NCBI RefSeq assembly: GCF_042685745.1
Contig: NZ_JBHUNT010000001.1
Coordinates: 4,154,001 to 4,218,000, forward strand
DNA: 64,000 nt
Origin: Prauserella_A oleivorans
Lineage (GTDB): Bacteria > Actinomycetota > Actinomycetes > Mycobacteriales > Pseudonocardiaceae
Direction of reading: 5' to 3'
A model generated the notes under the pieces. That model did no database searches and was not told where the DNA came from. It saw only the letters and a list, made by a program, of their open reading frames with translations. Positions 51,620-60,592 of this stretch are shown here, piece after piece. The translations under genes were made by a program, and so were the position numbers. Positions within the stretch are counted from its first letter, which is position 1; each line of letters begins with the position of its first letter.

Positions 51620-52293
51620 GCCTGCCGCGCCTGCTGCTGGGCGATGTGCTCGGCGACCGATTCGGGCAGCGTGATCGGCAGGGGCGTCCGGACCGGCATC
51701 GGGGCGTCACCGCGCACCACGATCGTGTCGCGCACGATGTCCCGCAGGGCGATCGGCGCCTGCGCCGCCTGCGACTGCGGACCGGCGATCACGCCGCGTA
51801 GCATCCAGCGCGGGCCGTCGACCCCGACGAACCGCAACGCCATCTCGCCGATGATGGCCGAGAGCTCGAGACCCCATTCGCCGCGGGCGGTGGTCACCTT
51901 CGCACCGTCGGAGCGCAGTTGCTCGGCCAGCTCGCCGCTCACCTCGCGCCACAGGCCGCCGGACCGTGGCGCGGCGTAGGCGCTGACGGTCACCTGGCCC
52001 TGCGCGGTCACGACATGCACGGCCCGGACGTTGCCGCTCTGCCGGTCCATCTCGACCTGCACCTGGGAGCCGTCCGGCACCGGCACCCGCACCGAGCCGA
52101 GATCCATCCGCGGGCGCCCGTCGTCGGGCGCGTCGGCGATGTCGTACGGCCCGGTCCGCGGCTCATCGACGCTGTCGTCGTACTCGTCGTACTCGTCGTA
52201 CTGGTCGTACTCGGCGTCGGCCTGGCCCGCGCCCACCCGGCTCTCGACGTGCTCGTCCTGCCGCGTGCGTCGCTTCCATCCGAAAATCCCCAC
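51616..52293 (-). CDS. DUF3710 family protein with Glu-Tyr-Asp repeat
   Basis: A 225-residue actinobacterial protein. It begins FGWKRRTRQDEHVES, then an acidic repeat (YDQYDEYDEYDD) encoded by a 9-base tandem repeat at about 52171-52220. The folded part shows MDLGSVRVPVPDGSQVQVEM, VSAYAAPRSGGLWREVSGEL, RWMLRGVIAGPQ. Function unknown. It is coupled to dut by a one-base overlap of stop and start. Confidence 0.85.
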   Translation of the reverse strand: MGIFGWKRRTRQDEHVESRVGAGQADAEYDQYDEYDEYDDSVDEPRTGPYDIADAPDDGRPRMDLGSVRVPVPDGSQVQVEMDRQSGNVRAVHVVTAQGQVTVSAYAAPRSGGLWREVSGELAEQLRSDGAKVTTARGEWGLELSAIIGEMALRFVGVDGPRWMLRGVIAGPQSQAAQAPIALRDIVRDTIVVRGDAPMPVRTPLPITLPESVAEHIAQQQARQA

Positions 52294-52757
52294 TACTTCT
52301 CCGTTCCGAGGGCCGCGTGCCCACCCGTCGAACCGTATCCGCCCGCTCCCCGCTCGGTCGGCTCCAGCTCGTCGACCTCGACGAACTCCGCCTGTTCGAC
52401 GCGCTGGACCACCAGCTGGGCGATCCGGTCGCCCCGGCTCAGCTCGACCGGTTCCTTCGGGTCGAGGTTGACCAGGCACACCCGGATCTCGCCGCGGTAA
52501 CCCGCGTCGATGGTGCCCGGCGTGTTCACGATGGAGAGCCCGACGCGCGCCGCCAGCCCCGACCGGGGGTGGACGAACCCGGCGTACCCGGGCGGCAGCG
52601 CGATCGCCACGCCGGTACCGACGACCGCGCGCTCACCGGGATGCAGCACGACGTCGGACGTCGTCACGAGATCGGCGCCGGCATCCCCCGGGCGGGCGTA
52701 GGACGGGACCGGCACTCCGGGGTCGAGACGGGAAAGCAGGACCTGCACGCTGGACAC
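52293..52757 (-). CDS. dut: dUTP diphosphatase
   Basis: A 154-residue trimeric dUTPase that makes dUMP and keeps uracil out of DNA. All five motifs can be followed: PGDAGADLV, HPRSGLAARVGLSI, GTIDAGYRGEIRVCLVN, GDRIAQLVVQ and GAGGYGSTGGHAA. Length is normal. GTG start. It is the first gene of a dut-DUF3710 pair and faces the DUF3093 gene 24 bases away. Confidence 0.95.
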   Translation of the reverse strand: MSSVQVLLSRLDPGVPVPSYARPGDAGADLVTTSDVVLHPGERAVVGTGVAIALPPGYAGFVHPRSGLAARVGLSIVNTPGTIDAGYRGEIRVCLVNLDPKEPVELSRGDRIAQLVVQRVEQAEFVEVDELEPTERGAGGYGSTGGHAALGTEK

Positions 52758-52781
52758 GACTGGCGAGACTACCCTGACCTT

Positions 52782-53342
52782 GTGAGCAGCACTGCACGCA
52801 CGCGGTCCCAGCGGGACACGGTCTTCTCCGAGCGCCTGTACCTGTCGTGGTGGGGCTGGCCGCTTCCCCTGCTCGGCACCGCGCTGGTGGCCGCCGAGAT
52901 CCATCTGGGTTACCCCGGGGTGCGGGCCTGGCTGCCCTACGTGATCCTGCTGCCGCTCATGATCCTGCTGCTGGCAGGTATGAGCAGGCTCAAGGTGGAC
53001 GTCACCCGGGGCGGGCAGGACTCCGAGCCGGAACTGTGGGTCGGCGACGCCCACCTGCCGCTGCGGTTCGTGGGCCGGGTCGAGGTGATCGACAAGCAGG
53101 CCAAGCGCAAGACGCTCGGGCCGGAGCTCGATCCCGCCGCGTTCGTCACCCACCGGGCGTGGGTGCCCACCATGGTCCGCATCGAGCTCACCGACCCCGA
53201 CGACCCGACGCCGTACTGGCTGGTCTCGACCCGGCATCCCGAACGGCTCGCGGCCGTGCTGCGCGACCAGCGCGACGAGCCGGGCAACTCCGAGGCGCCC
53301 GGTCTGCTCGGCAACGCCGACCCCGGCGGCGCACCCCGCTGA
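52782..53342 (+). CDS. DUF3093 family membrane protein
   Basis: A 186-residue protein with two helices near the N-terminus (WWGWPLPLLGTALVAAEIHL; LPYVILLPLMILLLAG) and a soluble beta-rich part: LWVGDAHLPLRFVGRVEVID, GPELDPAAFVTHRAWVPTMV, TPYWLVSTRHPERLA. The family is actinobacterial with no known role. GTG start lies close to the divergent dut promoter, so the transcript may be nearly leaderless. A hairpin follows the stop. Confidence 0.85.
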   Translation: MSSTARTRSQRDTVFSERLYLSWWGWPLPLLGTALVAAEIHLGYPGVRAWLPYVILLPLMILLLAGMSRLKVDVTRGGQDSEPELWVGDAHLPLRFVGRVEVIDKQAKRKTLGPELDPAAFVTHRAWVPTMVRIELTDPDDPTPYWLVSTRHPERLAAVLRDQRDEPGNSEAPGLLGNADPGGAPR

Positions 53343-53351
53343 TACGAGAAC

Positions 53352-53382
53352 GGGTGGCCGAGCACGCAACTCGGCCACCCGC
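53352..53382 (+). terminator. Hairpin after DUF3093 gene
   Basis: CGGGTGGCCGAG pairs fully with CTCGGCCACCCG around CACGCAA, starting 10 bases after the stop. No T run. It probably also ends the facing DUF4193 transcript. Confidence 0.7.
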
Positions 53383-53479
53383 CTCGTGAAGTTCTGCCCC
53401 TCCGGGTGCCTTCACCCCCGCGTCAGTGCCTGCCGACGACGCGTACCCGCGCCCGCCCGGCCGGACCGCCCGAACCGGA

Positions 53480-53788
53480 TCAGGCGCAGTCGCGGCAGAT
53501 CAGTCGTCCGCCCGACTCCTCCGCGAGGCGGCTCCGGTGGTGTACCAGGAAGCACACCGAGCAGGTGAACTCGTCGGCCTGCTTGGGCACGACCTTGACG
53601 GTCAGGTCCTCACCCGACAGCCCGGACAGGTCCGCCCCCGGCAGCTCGAAGTTCTCGGCGGTCGCGTCCTCGTCGACGTCGACGACGCCGGACTGCGTCT
53701 CGTTGCGCCGCGCCTTCAGTTCCTCCAGCGAGTCTTCGGCGAGCTCGTCAGCCTCACTGCGGCGCGGAGCGTCGTAGTCGGTCGCCAT
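53480..53788 (-). CDS. DUF4193 zinc-ribbon protein
   Basis: A 102-residue actinobacterial protein. An acidic, disordered N-terminal half (PRRSEADELAEDSLEELK, VDVDEDATAENFEL) leads to a small zinc ribbon with CSVC and CRDC pairs, separated by FLVHHRSRLAEESGGRLI. Members are highly conserved, and this neighbourhood is typical. Function unknown; a regulatory or RNA-polymerase-associated role has not been shown to my knowledge. Confidence 0.88.
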   Translation of the reverse strand: MATDYDAPRRSEADELAEDSLEELKARRNETQSGVVDVDEDATAENFELPGADLSGLSGEDLTVKVVPKQADEFTCSVCFLVHHRSRLAEESGGRLICRDCA

Positions 53789-54240
53789 TGTCCTTCACCC
53801 CTGCGATCAGCTGTTCTCTCGATACGCGGACCGCCGGACCGCCGTCCGGAAGTCCTCGTGCCGCTGGTCAACGTTCCAGCGCCCGTGTTTGTGCCCGTGC
53901 GGACAGTGAGCGTCGTCTCTTCCGGTGACCGTCCAACCGACGCCGCCGTTCCCGCCCGGGAGCCCGGAGAGGGTAGCCCACGGCGTACCCAGCCCCGAAG
54001 CTGGTCACCCTAGCCCTGAGCTACGTCACCCGACAGGGCTAATTAGATATCTGAGCAGGGGCTACCCCGAGATGTGTTGCACCTCGATATCAGACGCGGG
54101 CCCACGGCCGTGTCCGCTTGCCCGGGCGGCATTCACCGTGATGCCATCCGGGCGCCTCCGGCGTGTCCACCTGTAACGCCTAGGCTGATCAGCAACGACG
54201 TTGTCCGTAGTTGGGGACGGGTTTGCGGAAGGGACGCGCA
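53789..54240. other. 452-base divergent intergenic region between DUF4193 and cei
   Basis: No gene seen. An inverted repeat AGCCCTG / CAGGGCT (54012-54018 and 54034-54040) borders an AT-rich core (GCTAATTAGATATCTG) at about 54038-54053, the most AT-rich spot nearby. This is probably the promoter area for one or both genes. The stretch 53830-54000 shows nothing clear. Confidence 0.4.
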
Positions 54241-54936
54241 GTGGTGTCGGGGGTGTCGGGGACCGGGGGCTTCCGGAGGAATCGAATCAAGCCGTACCGC
54301 AAGTACAAGCCGCTGCCCGCGCTCATCGTGCTGGGCGTGCTCGGCGTCGTGGCGGCGTTCGTGTGGGTCAACGTGGTCACGTCCGTGGAAGACCTCGACG
54401 AGGCGATCCGCTGCCAGCCCGCGGCCAGGCCACCCCAGGGCGTCACCTACACCTCGCAGCCGCACGACGCGCTGGCCGATACCCAGCCCGTGCCGCCGAA
54501 CCGGGTGGCCGTGCGGGTGCTCAACGCCAGCGGCCTGCGTGGCGAGGCCGCGATGACGACGGAAGCCTTGCGCCAGCTCGGCTTCACGCAGCTCGCCGAG
54601 CCCGCCAACGACGACTCGTTCCCCGCGGGCGAGGCCGACTGCCACGGGCAGATCCGCTACGGCACCAACGGGGAGGGCGCCGCGCGGACCCTTCAGCTCA
54701 TCGACCCGTGCCTGCAGCTCGTCAACGACGGGCGCCGGGACGCCACCGTGGACCTCGCCGTGGGCACGACATTCAACGACGTGCGGCCGACCCGCGAGGC
54801 ACTCGACGTCCTCGAGCAGCTCAACCGCTGGTCGGCGGAGAACAGCGCCGTCGGCGGCAGCGAGCAGTCGGCGGGCGGGCAGGGCCCGATCGTCGACCAG
54901 GACCTGCTCGCCAAGACCGCACCCAGTCACTGCTGA
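54241..54936 (+). CDS. cei: Envelope integrity protein Cei (LytR_C domain)
   Basis: A 231-residue membrane protein. A basic N-terminus (FRRNRIKPYRKYKP) is followed by one helix (LPALIVLGVLGVVAAFVWV) and an extracellular LytR C-terminal domain (VAVRVLNASGLRGEAAMTTE, LGFTQLAEPANDD, ARTLQLIDPCLQLV). Cysteines in CQP, DCHG, PCL and the final Cys may form disulphides. Named from the actinobacterial Cei family, needed for normal envelope in mycobacteria. GTG start chosen for the GGAAGGGA upstream. Confidence 0.85.
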   Translation: MVSGVSGTGGFRRNRIKPYRKYKPLPALIVLGVLGVVAAFVWVNVVTSVEDLDEAIRCQPAARPPQGVTYTSQPHDALADTQPVPPNRVAVRVLNASGLRGEAAMTTEALRQLGFTQLAEPANDDSFPAGEADCHGQIRYGTNGEGAARTLQLIDPCLQLVNDGRRDATVDLAVGTTFNDVRPTREALDVLEQLNRWSAENSAVGGSEQSAGGQGPIVDQDLLAKTAPSHC

Positions 54937-54946
54937 GTCGCCCGCG

Positions 54947-55765
54947 TCAGACGCCGGCGGCTCCGCACTTGATCGCCGCCTCCCGTAGTTCCGCCGCGAC
55001 CGACGGGGCCGCCGCCAGCGTGGCATCGGACCCGAGCTCCCGATCCTGCCCGGGCAGCGACACGACGGCACCCGCCTCCTCGGCGATGAGCGCGCCCGCG
55101 GCCCAGTCCCAGCGCTTGAGGCCGTGCTCGAGGTAGGCGTCGGTCCAGCCCGCGGCGACCGCGCACAGGTCGAGCGAGGCCGAGCCGGGCCTGCGGATGT
55201 CGCGGACGTGCCCGAGCAGGCCCGCGATCAGCTCGGCCTGCCGGGCCCGGCGCTCCGGCCGGTAGGAGAACCCGGTGCCGAGCAGCGCGACGTCGAGCCG
55301 CTCCGGGGACGAAACCCGCAGCCGCCTGCCGTCCAGCCACGCGCCCTCGCCGCGCGCCGCCGTCCACCGCCTGCCGCTGACCGGCTCCACCACGGCACCC
55401 GCGACGGACACCCCGGCGATCTGCGCGGCGACGGACACGGAGAACTCCGGCAGCCCGTAGAGGAAGTTGACGGTGCCGTCGATGGGATCGACGACCCACG
55501 TCACGGCGTCACCGGCCTCGCCGCCGCCCTCCTCCCCCAGCACGGGCTCACCCGGCCGCAGCTCGGCGAGCCGGGCGCGCAGGAAGCGCTCCGACTGGTG
55601 ATCGACGGCGGTGACGACGTCGGTCTTGCTGGTCTTGGTATCGACAGTGACGGCACCACCGGCGAGCATGGACTCACGCGCGCGCCCGACCAGCTCGGCG
55701 GCCTCGACCGCGACCTGCTCGGCGACGGCGGCCAATGCGGCCGGCTCCGGTTCGACAGCTCCCAC
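54947..55765 (-). CDS. suhB: Inositol monophosphatase family protein
   Basis: A 272-residue Mg2+-dependent phosphatase. Metal-binding motifs GEEGG, WVVDPIDGTVNFLYG and, near the C-terminus, KRWDWAAGALIAEEAGA are all present. It could hydrolyse inositol-1-phosphate for inositol lipid and mycothiol synthesis or a related substrate. GTG start 55765. Convergent with cei (10 bases between stops) and divergent from ppgK. Confidence 0.9.
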   Translation of the reverse strand: MGAVEPEPAALAAVAEQVAVEAAELVGRARESMLAGGAVTVDTKTSKTDVVTAVDHQSERFLRARLAELRPGEPVLGEEGGGEAGDAVTWVVDPIDGTVNFLYGLPEFSVSVAAQIAGVSVAGAVVEPVSGRRWTAARGEGAWLDGRRLRVSSPERLDVALLGTGFSYRPERRARQAELIAGLLGHVRDIRRPGSASLDLCAVAAGWTDAYLEHGLKRWDWAAGALIAEEAGAVVSLPGQDRELGSDATLAAAPSVAAELREAAIKCGAAGV

Positions 55766-55837
55766 GTCACCATGGGACCACACCCGGCTAAAGTCTCGGC
55801 CGATGACTTCTGAATCGAGCAGGAAGGGACGGCGCCA

Positions 55838-56599
55838 ATGACGGCGACCCGGGGTTTCGGCATCGACATCGGCGGCAGCGGGATCAAGGGCGCCCTTGTC
55901 GATCTGGAGAAGGGCCAGCTGATCGGCGACCGGCTGCGGATCGACACGCCGCGCCCGGCCACGCCGGAGGCCGTCGCGGACGTCGTCGGCGAGGTCGTCG
56001 CGCACTTCGACTGGGACGGACCGGTGGGCATCACGCTGCCCGCCGTCATCAAGAAGGGCACCGCCCACACGGCCGCCAACATCGACCCCAGCTGGATCGG
56101 CACCGATGCCGACGCGCTGTTCGCCAAGCGCCTCGGCAGGCACGTCGACGACATCGCCATGCTCAACGACGCCGACGCCGCCGGCATGGCCGAGATGCGG
56201 TTCGGCGACCCGGCCGCGCGCCAGGGCGTCGTCGCTCTCCTGACGTTCGGTACCGGCATCGGCAGCGCCCTGTTCCAGGACGGCAGGCTCGTGCCGAACA
56301 CCGAGTTCGGCCACGTCGAGGTGGACGGGCACGACGCCGAGACCAGGGCGGCGGCGTCGGTCAAGGACCGGGAGGAGCTCTCCTACCCGGAATGGGCGAC
56401 GCGGGTCGATCGTTATCTGACCGTGCTCGAGAACCTCATCTGGCCGGACCTGTTCATCGTCGGCGGCGGGGTGAGCAAGAAGGCTCACAAATGGGTACCC
56501 CTGCTGGAGATCCGAACGCCGATCATCGTCGCGTCGTTGCAGAACAACGCCGGGATCGTGGGTGCCGCCGCAGCTGCTGCGGAGGGCCTCGAACACTGA
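55838..56599 (+). CDS. ppgK: Polyphosphate glucokinase
   Basis: A 253-residue ROK-type kinase that phosphorylates glucose with polyphosphate or ATP. The N-terminal site GFGIDIGGSGIKGALVD, the polyP-glucokinase segment PAVIKKGTAHTAANIDPSWI, and ALLTFGTGIGSALFQDGRL are characteristic of PpgK. A glucose-6-phosphate supply next to suhB is consistent with sugar-phosphate metabolism. Full length. Confidence 0.93.
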   Translation: MTATRGFGIDIGGSGIKGALVDLEKGQLIGDRLRIDTPRPATPEAVADVVGEVVAHFDWDGPVGITLPAVIKKGTAHTAANIDPSWIGTDADALFAKRLGRHVDDIAMLNDADAAGMAEMRFGDPAARQGVVALLTFGTGIGSALFQDGRLVPNTEFGHVEVDGHDAETRAAASVKDREELSYPEWATRVDRYLTVLENLIWPDLFIVGGGVSKKAHKWVPLLEIRTPIIVASLQNNAGIVGAAAAAAEGLEH

Positions 56600-56673
56600 G
56601 GTGAGGCAGGCGGCCGGGCCGGTTCCGGGGCCGAAAAAGTTGATCGCTCGGCGACTCCGCCGGGCATCGTCGT

Positions 56674-56679
56674 TACAAT
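56674..56679 (+). promoter_or_regulatory. Possible -10 element of the sigA promoter
   Basis: TACAAT, a good -10 hexamer, stands out in the GC-rich gap before sigA. No matching -35 hexamer at 16-18 bases was seen. The distance to the chosen start (about 120 bases) would give a leader of ~110 bases. Confidence 0.35.
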
Positions 56680-56799
56680 GGAACACGGCCCTCGGCTGCG
56701 GGAGTAAAAACCGCAGGCCGGGGTATGTTCCCCGAATCTAAGGCAGCCGGGACGCATGCGTACCGGTTCGTCATGATCGACCGCTGCGAAAGGGCGTAC

Positions 56800-58176
56800 G
56801 TGGCAGCCGCAAAGACCGCAACCCGAAGCGGGACGAAGACAACGAGCGCCGCCAAGCAAGCGACAGCCGAGGAGACGGCGGCCGCGAACGGTGCGGACAC
56901 GCCGGACGCGAAGGCGCCCGGACGTAAGCCCGCGTCGAAGAAGGCGCCCGCGAAGTCCACCCGGACCCGCAAGAGCGCCAAGGGCGACAAGCCGAAGACC
57001 AAGGCCAAGGGCGGCGAGCTCGGCGAGGACGTCGATGCCACCGATCTGGAGGATGTCGACCTGTCCGACCTCGACGTCGATGCGGTCGAGGTCGACGTCG
57101 TCGACGCCACGGTGACCGAGGAGGACGCCGAGGAAGCCGAGGGCGACGACGAGGCGGGCAGCGCCAAGCAGCGTTCCTCCAACGACCCCGACTTCGTGTG
57201 GGACGAGGAGGAGTCGGAGGCCCTGCGGCAGGCCCGCAAGGACGCCGAGCTCACCGCGTCGGCCGACTCGGTGCGCGCGTACCTCAAGCAGATCGGCAAG
57301 GTCGCGCTGCTCAACGCCGAGGAGGAGGTGGAGCTCGCCAAGCGCATCGAGGCCGGGCTCTACGCCGCCGAGCGGATGCGCGTCGCCGAGGAAGAGGGCG
57401 AGAAGCTCAGCACGCAGATGCGCCGCGACCTGAAGTGGATCATCCGCGACGGCGAGCGCGCGAAGAGCCACCTGCTCGAGGCCAACCTCCGGCTCGTGGT
57501 GTCGCTGGCCAAGCGCTACACCGGTCGCGGCATGGCCTTCCTCGATCTGATCCAGGAAGGCAACCTCGGCCTGATCCGCGCGGTCGAGAAGTTCGACTAC
57601 ACCAAGGGCTTCAAGTTCTCGACCTACGCGACGTGGTGGATCCGGCAGGCCATCACCCGCGCCATGGCCGACCAGGCCCGCACCATCCGTATCCCGGTGC
57701 ACATGGTCGAGGTCATCAACAAGCTGGGCCGGATCCAGCGTGAGCTGCTGCAGGACCTCGGTCGCGAGCCCACCCCCGAGGAGCTCGCCAAGGAGATGGA
57801 CATCTCCCCGGAGAAGGTCCTCGAGATCCAGCAGTACGCCCGCGAGCCGATCTCGCTCGACCAGACGATCGGCGACGAGGGCGACTCCCAGCTCGGTGAC
57901 TTCATCGAGGACAGCGAGGCCGTGGTGGCCGTCGACGCCGTGTCGTTCACGCTGCTGCAGGACCAGCTGCAGTCGGTCCTGCAGACCCTGTCCGAGCGCG
58001 AAGCGGGTGTCGTCCGGCTCCGGTTCGGCCTCACCGACGGCCAGCCGAGGACACTGGACGAGATCGGCCAGGTGTACGGCGTCACGCGCGAGCGCATCCG
58101 GCAGATCGAGTCCAAGACGATGTCGAAGCTGCGGCACCCGTCGCGGTCCCAGGTGTTGCGCGACTACCTGGACTGA
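56800..58176 (+). CDS. sigA: Principal RNA polymerase sigma factor (sigma-70 group 1, HrdB/SigA)
   Basis: A 458-residue primary sigma factor. Residues ~1-140 are a disordered Ala/Lys then acidic tract (KKAPAKSTRTRKSAKGDK, DLSDLDVDAVEVDVVDATV), as in actinobacterial HrdB. Region 1.2 begins SVRAYLKQIGKVALLNAEEE, region 2 AFLDLIQEGNLGLIRAVEKF with the -10-binding WWIRQAITRAMADQ, region 3 REPTPEELAKEMDIS, and region 4 RTLDEIGQVYGVTRERIRQI. GTG chosen (VAAAKTATRS); upstream ATGs in frame are possible. A strong terminator follows. Confidence 0.93.
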   Translation: MAAAKTATRSGTKTTSAAKQATAEETAAANGADTPDAKAPGRKPASKKAPAKSTRTRKSAKGDKPKTKAKGGELGEDVDATDLEDVDLSDLDVDAVEVDVVDATVTEEDAEEAEGDDEAGSAKQRSSNDPDFVWDEEESEALRQARKDAELTASADSVRAYLKQIGKVALLNAEEEVELAKRIEAGLYAAERMRVAEEEGEKLSTQMRRDLKWIIRDGERAKSHLLEANLRLVVSLAKRYTGRGMAFLDLIQEGNLGLIRAVEKFDYTKGFKFSTYATWWIRQAITRAMADQARTIRIPVHMVEVINKLGRIQRELLQDLGREPTPEELAKEMDISPEKVLEIQQYAREPISLDQTIGDEGDSQLGDFIEDSEAVVAVDAVSFTLLQDQLQSVLQTLSEREAGVVRLRFGLTDGQPRTLDEIGQVYGVTRERIRQIESKTMSKLRHPSRSQVLRDYLD

Positions 58177-58195
58177 GCGTCACCGCAGCCTGAGG

Positions 58196-58253
58196 CCCCT
58201 CGTGGGTGCCCGGGTCCGGAGCTTCCGGATCTCGGACGCCCACGAGGGGTTTT
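58196..58253 (+). terminator. Rho-independent-like terminator after sigA
   Basis: CCCCTCGTGGG and CCCACGAGGGG pair perfectly and are followed by TTTT, with an inner TCCGGA pair in the loop. It lies 20 bases past the sigA stop. The T run makes it one of the better terminators in the window. Confidence 0.85.
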
Positions 58254-58350
58254 GTCGTGTTCGCACTCTCCGAAGTGGATCCGGAACACTCGCGCCACCC
58301 CTTCCCAGCGGCTGGTGTGCCGCTCCCTTACGGTGGAGCGAGTGGGAATC

Positions 58351-59799
58351 ATGCGAACGCTCGATGTCACCGAGGTGCTGAACCGGCAACGCTCGAGCGA
58401 ACTCAAGCGTCGGCTGAGCGGACGGGACCTGGTGGGGTTCGGGGTCGGGATCATCATCGGCACCGGAATCTTCACCCTCGCCGGGGTCGAGGCCAAATCC
58501 CATGCCGGCCCGTCCGTCACGCTGTCGTTCGTGATCGGTGCCGTGGTCGCCGGGCTGGCGGCGCTCTGCTACGCCGAGCTGGCCTCCAGCGTGCCGACCG
58601 CGGGCAGCGCCTACACCTACGCGTTCGCCACCCTCGGCGAGGTCTTCGCGTGGATCATCGGGTGGGATCTGCTGCTGGAGTTCGCGCTCGGGGCCGCCGT
58701 CGTGTCGCGCGGCTGGTCCGGCTACCTGGCAAACCTGCTCGGCCTTCCGCCGTCGCTGTTCGGGGAGGACGCCGTCGTCAACATCGGCGCGGTCGTCATC
58801 ATCGCCGTGCTCACGGTGGTCGCCGTGCTGGGCATCCGGCAGTCGTCGATGGTCACGAACGCGCTCGTGATCGTGAAGGTCACCGTGTGCGTGCTGGTGA
58901 TCGGAGTGGGTGCCTTCTTCGTCAAGGCCGCGAACCTGACGCCGTTCGTCCCACCCGCCCGGCCTTCCGGGGACACCGAGAGCGCCCTGCACCAGCCGGT
59001 GGTGCAAGCGGCGCTCGGCCTGGAGCAGTCCGTCTACGGGCTCGCCGGGATGCTCACCGCGGCGGCAGTGGTGTTCTTCGCCTACACCGGATTCGAGGCG
59101 CTGGCCAACCTCGGCGAGGAGACCCGCAACCCCACACGTGACCTGCGGATCGGCATCCTGGGCGCGCTGGGCGTGTGCGCCGTGCTCTACATCGGGGTCT
59201 CGCTGGTGCTGACGGGCATGGTGCCGTTCACCGACATCGACGAGGGGGCACCGCTGGCGGACGCGTTCAGCTCCGTGGGCCAGCACTGGGTGAGTGCGCT
59301 GATCTCGCTCGGCGCGGTGACGGGGTTGACGTCGGTGATGATGGTCGAGCTGGTGACCATCGGCCGGATCGGCTATGCGATGGGCCGGGACGGGCTGTTG
59401 CCGAAGCCGCTGGGCACCGTGCATCCGCGCTGGGGCACCCCGCACCGCATGACCATCGGCGGCGCCGCGCTGATCGCCGCGCTGGCCGCGTTCGTGCCGA
59501 TCAGCGAACTGTCCGACATGGTGAGCATCGGCGCGCTGTCAGCGATGATCATCGTCGCCGTCGCGGTCCCCGTGCTGCGCCGGAAGCGGCCCGATCTGGA
59601 GCGACCGTTCAGGGTGCCGTTCTCGCCGGTGCTGCCGATCATCGCCGCGCTGGCGTGCTTCTACCTGATGCTGAACCTGGACGTGCTGACCTGGCTGCGG
59701 TTCGCCGCGTGGCTGCTGCTCGGCATGATCATCTATGTCGCGTACGGGCGCAGGCACTCACGGCTGGCGGCCGAGGAGCGAAAGAAGTCGCTCAAGTGA
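58351..59799 (+). CDS. APC-family amino acid permease (CAT-like)
   Basis: A 482-residue transporter with 12 or so helices: LVGFGVGIIIGTGIFTLAGV near the N-terminus (unwound helix 1), GLAALCYAELASSVPTAGSA, VVFFAYTGFEALANLGEETR, and RIGYAMGRDGLLPKPLG. The pattern is the cationic amino acid transporter-like group (YfnA/CAT). Start ATG 58351; GTG 58342 is also possible. Its last eight bases overlap the end of the convergent papain-fold gene. Substrate could be an amino acid or an amine. Confidence 0.87.
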   Translation: MRTLDVTEVLNRQRSSELKRRLSGRDLVGFGVGIIIGTGIFTLAGVEAKSHAGPSVTLSFVIGAVVAGLAALCYAELASSVPTAGSAYTYAFATLGEVFAWIIGWDLLLEFALGAAVVSRGWSGYLANLLGLPPSLFGEDAVVNIGAVVIIAVLTVVAVLGIRQSSMVTNALVIVKVTVCVLVIGVGAFFVKAANLTPFVPPARPSGDTESALHQPVVQAALGLEQSVYGLAGMLTAAAVVFFAYTGFEALANLGEETRNPTRDLRIGILGALGVCAVLYIGVSLVLTGMVPFTDIDEGAPLADAFSSVGQHWVSALISLGAVTGLTSVMMVELVTIGRIGYAMGRDGLLPKPLGTVHPRWGTPHRMTIGGAALIAALAAFVPISELSDMVSIGALSAMIIVAVAVPVLRRKRPDLERPFRVPFSPVLPIIAALACFYLMLNLDVLTWLRFAAWLLLGMIIYVAYGRRHSRLAAEERKKSLK

Positions 59800-60592
59800 G
59801 CGGTGCGGGGCTGCCGTTGTCCCACAAGGTGGCGTGCAGCCCCGCACCGGTGACGACCGACTCGGCAGCGGCGGCATCCCCGGCTGGCACCACGACCAGC
59901 AGGCCTCCCGGCGCCATGCCGTCCCTGCGCAGGGCCGCGGCGACGTATTCCACCGGCTGCAGGTGCACACCACGCTGACCCAACGACGGGTACGTGTCCA
60001 CAACGGACACCAGGGTGCCGCATCGGCCCGGCAGAATCCCTGACAGCACGACAAAATGACCGACGCGCCAGCGGTTCATCCACAATGGAGCGAGACCGGA
60101 GTCGAGGTAGTCGCGTAGCGCTCGGCCGGGTGTGTCGGGGGCGGCGAACGCCCCCGTGTCGACGTTGGCGATCACGGCCACGCGGGTCAGCGTCCGCAGT
60201 CCGCCGAGCACCTGCAGTACCACGGCGGTACTCCACTGCCCGCATGCCGGCACCACGGCGAGTGCCCCGTCCGACAGCGTTTCGACAGCGCGGGCCACTC
60301 CGGCGGCGGACGTCCCGGCGGAGGCCGGGTCGCGCGTGGACGGCAGGGACAGCCGGAAGTCCACGCGACCCGGCTCACCCGGCGGCCTGCTCGACGGTCC
60401 GGCCGCGAGCAGCACGGACCCCGCGGCCCGGGCGACCTCGTCCTGATCGGACACCGGAAAACCGTGGGCTCGCAAGGAGATCAGGCCGGTGAAGGCGCCA
60501 CAGAGCTCGTCCTTCTGGGGCAGCTCGGCGCGTGCGTGCGCCAGGATCTCCGACGTTCCCGGCAGTGGCTGGACCTCCTCGAGCAGCGACAT
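59792..60592 (-). CDS. Papain-fold (peptidase C39-like) protein coupled to a glutamine-synthetase homologue
   Basis: A 266-residue protein not matching a named enzyme (possibly the DUF6885 family). Cys-His-Asp positions of a C39-like peptidase can be traced: PQKDELCGAFTGLISLRAHG (~26-45) for Cys, WRVGHFVVLSGI (~187-198) for His, and VSVVDTYPSLGQRG for Asp. The ATG directly follows the TGA of the glutamine synthetase-like gene (TGAATG), so they are translated as a coupled pair. No signal peptide is seen. It could hydrolyse an amide or gamma-glutamyl bond made by its partner; no evidence beyond the motif positions and gene pairing. Confidence 0.6.
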   Translation of the reverse strand: MSLLEEVQPLPGTSEILAHARAELPQKDELCGAFTGLISLRAHGFPVSDQDEVARAAGSVLLAAGPSSRPPGEPGRVDFRLSLPSTRDPASAGTSAAGVARAVETLSDGALAVVPACGQWSTAVVLQVLGGLRTLTRVAVIANVDTGAFAAPDTPGRALRDYLDSGLAPLWMNRWRVGHFVVLSGILPGRCGTLVSVVDTYPSLGQRGVHLQPVEYVAAALRRDGMAPGGLLVVVPAGDAAAAESVVTGAGLHATLWDNGSPAPLT

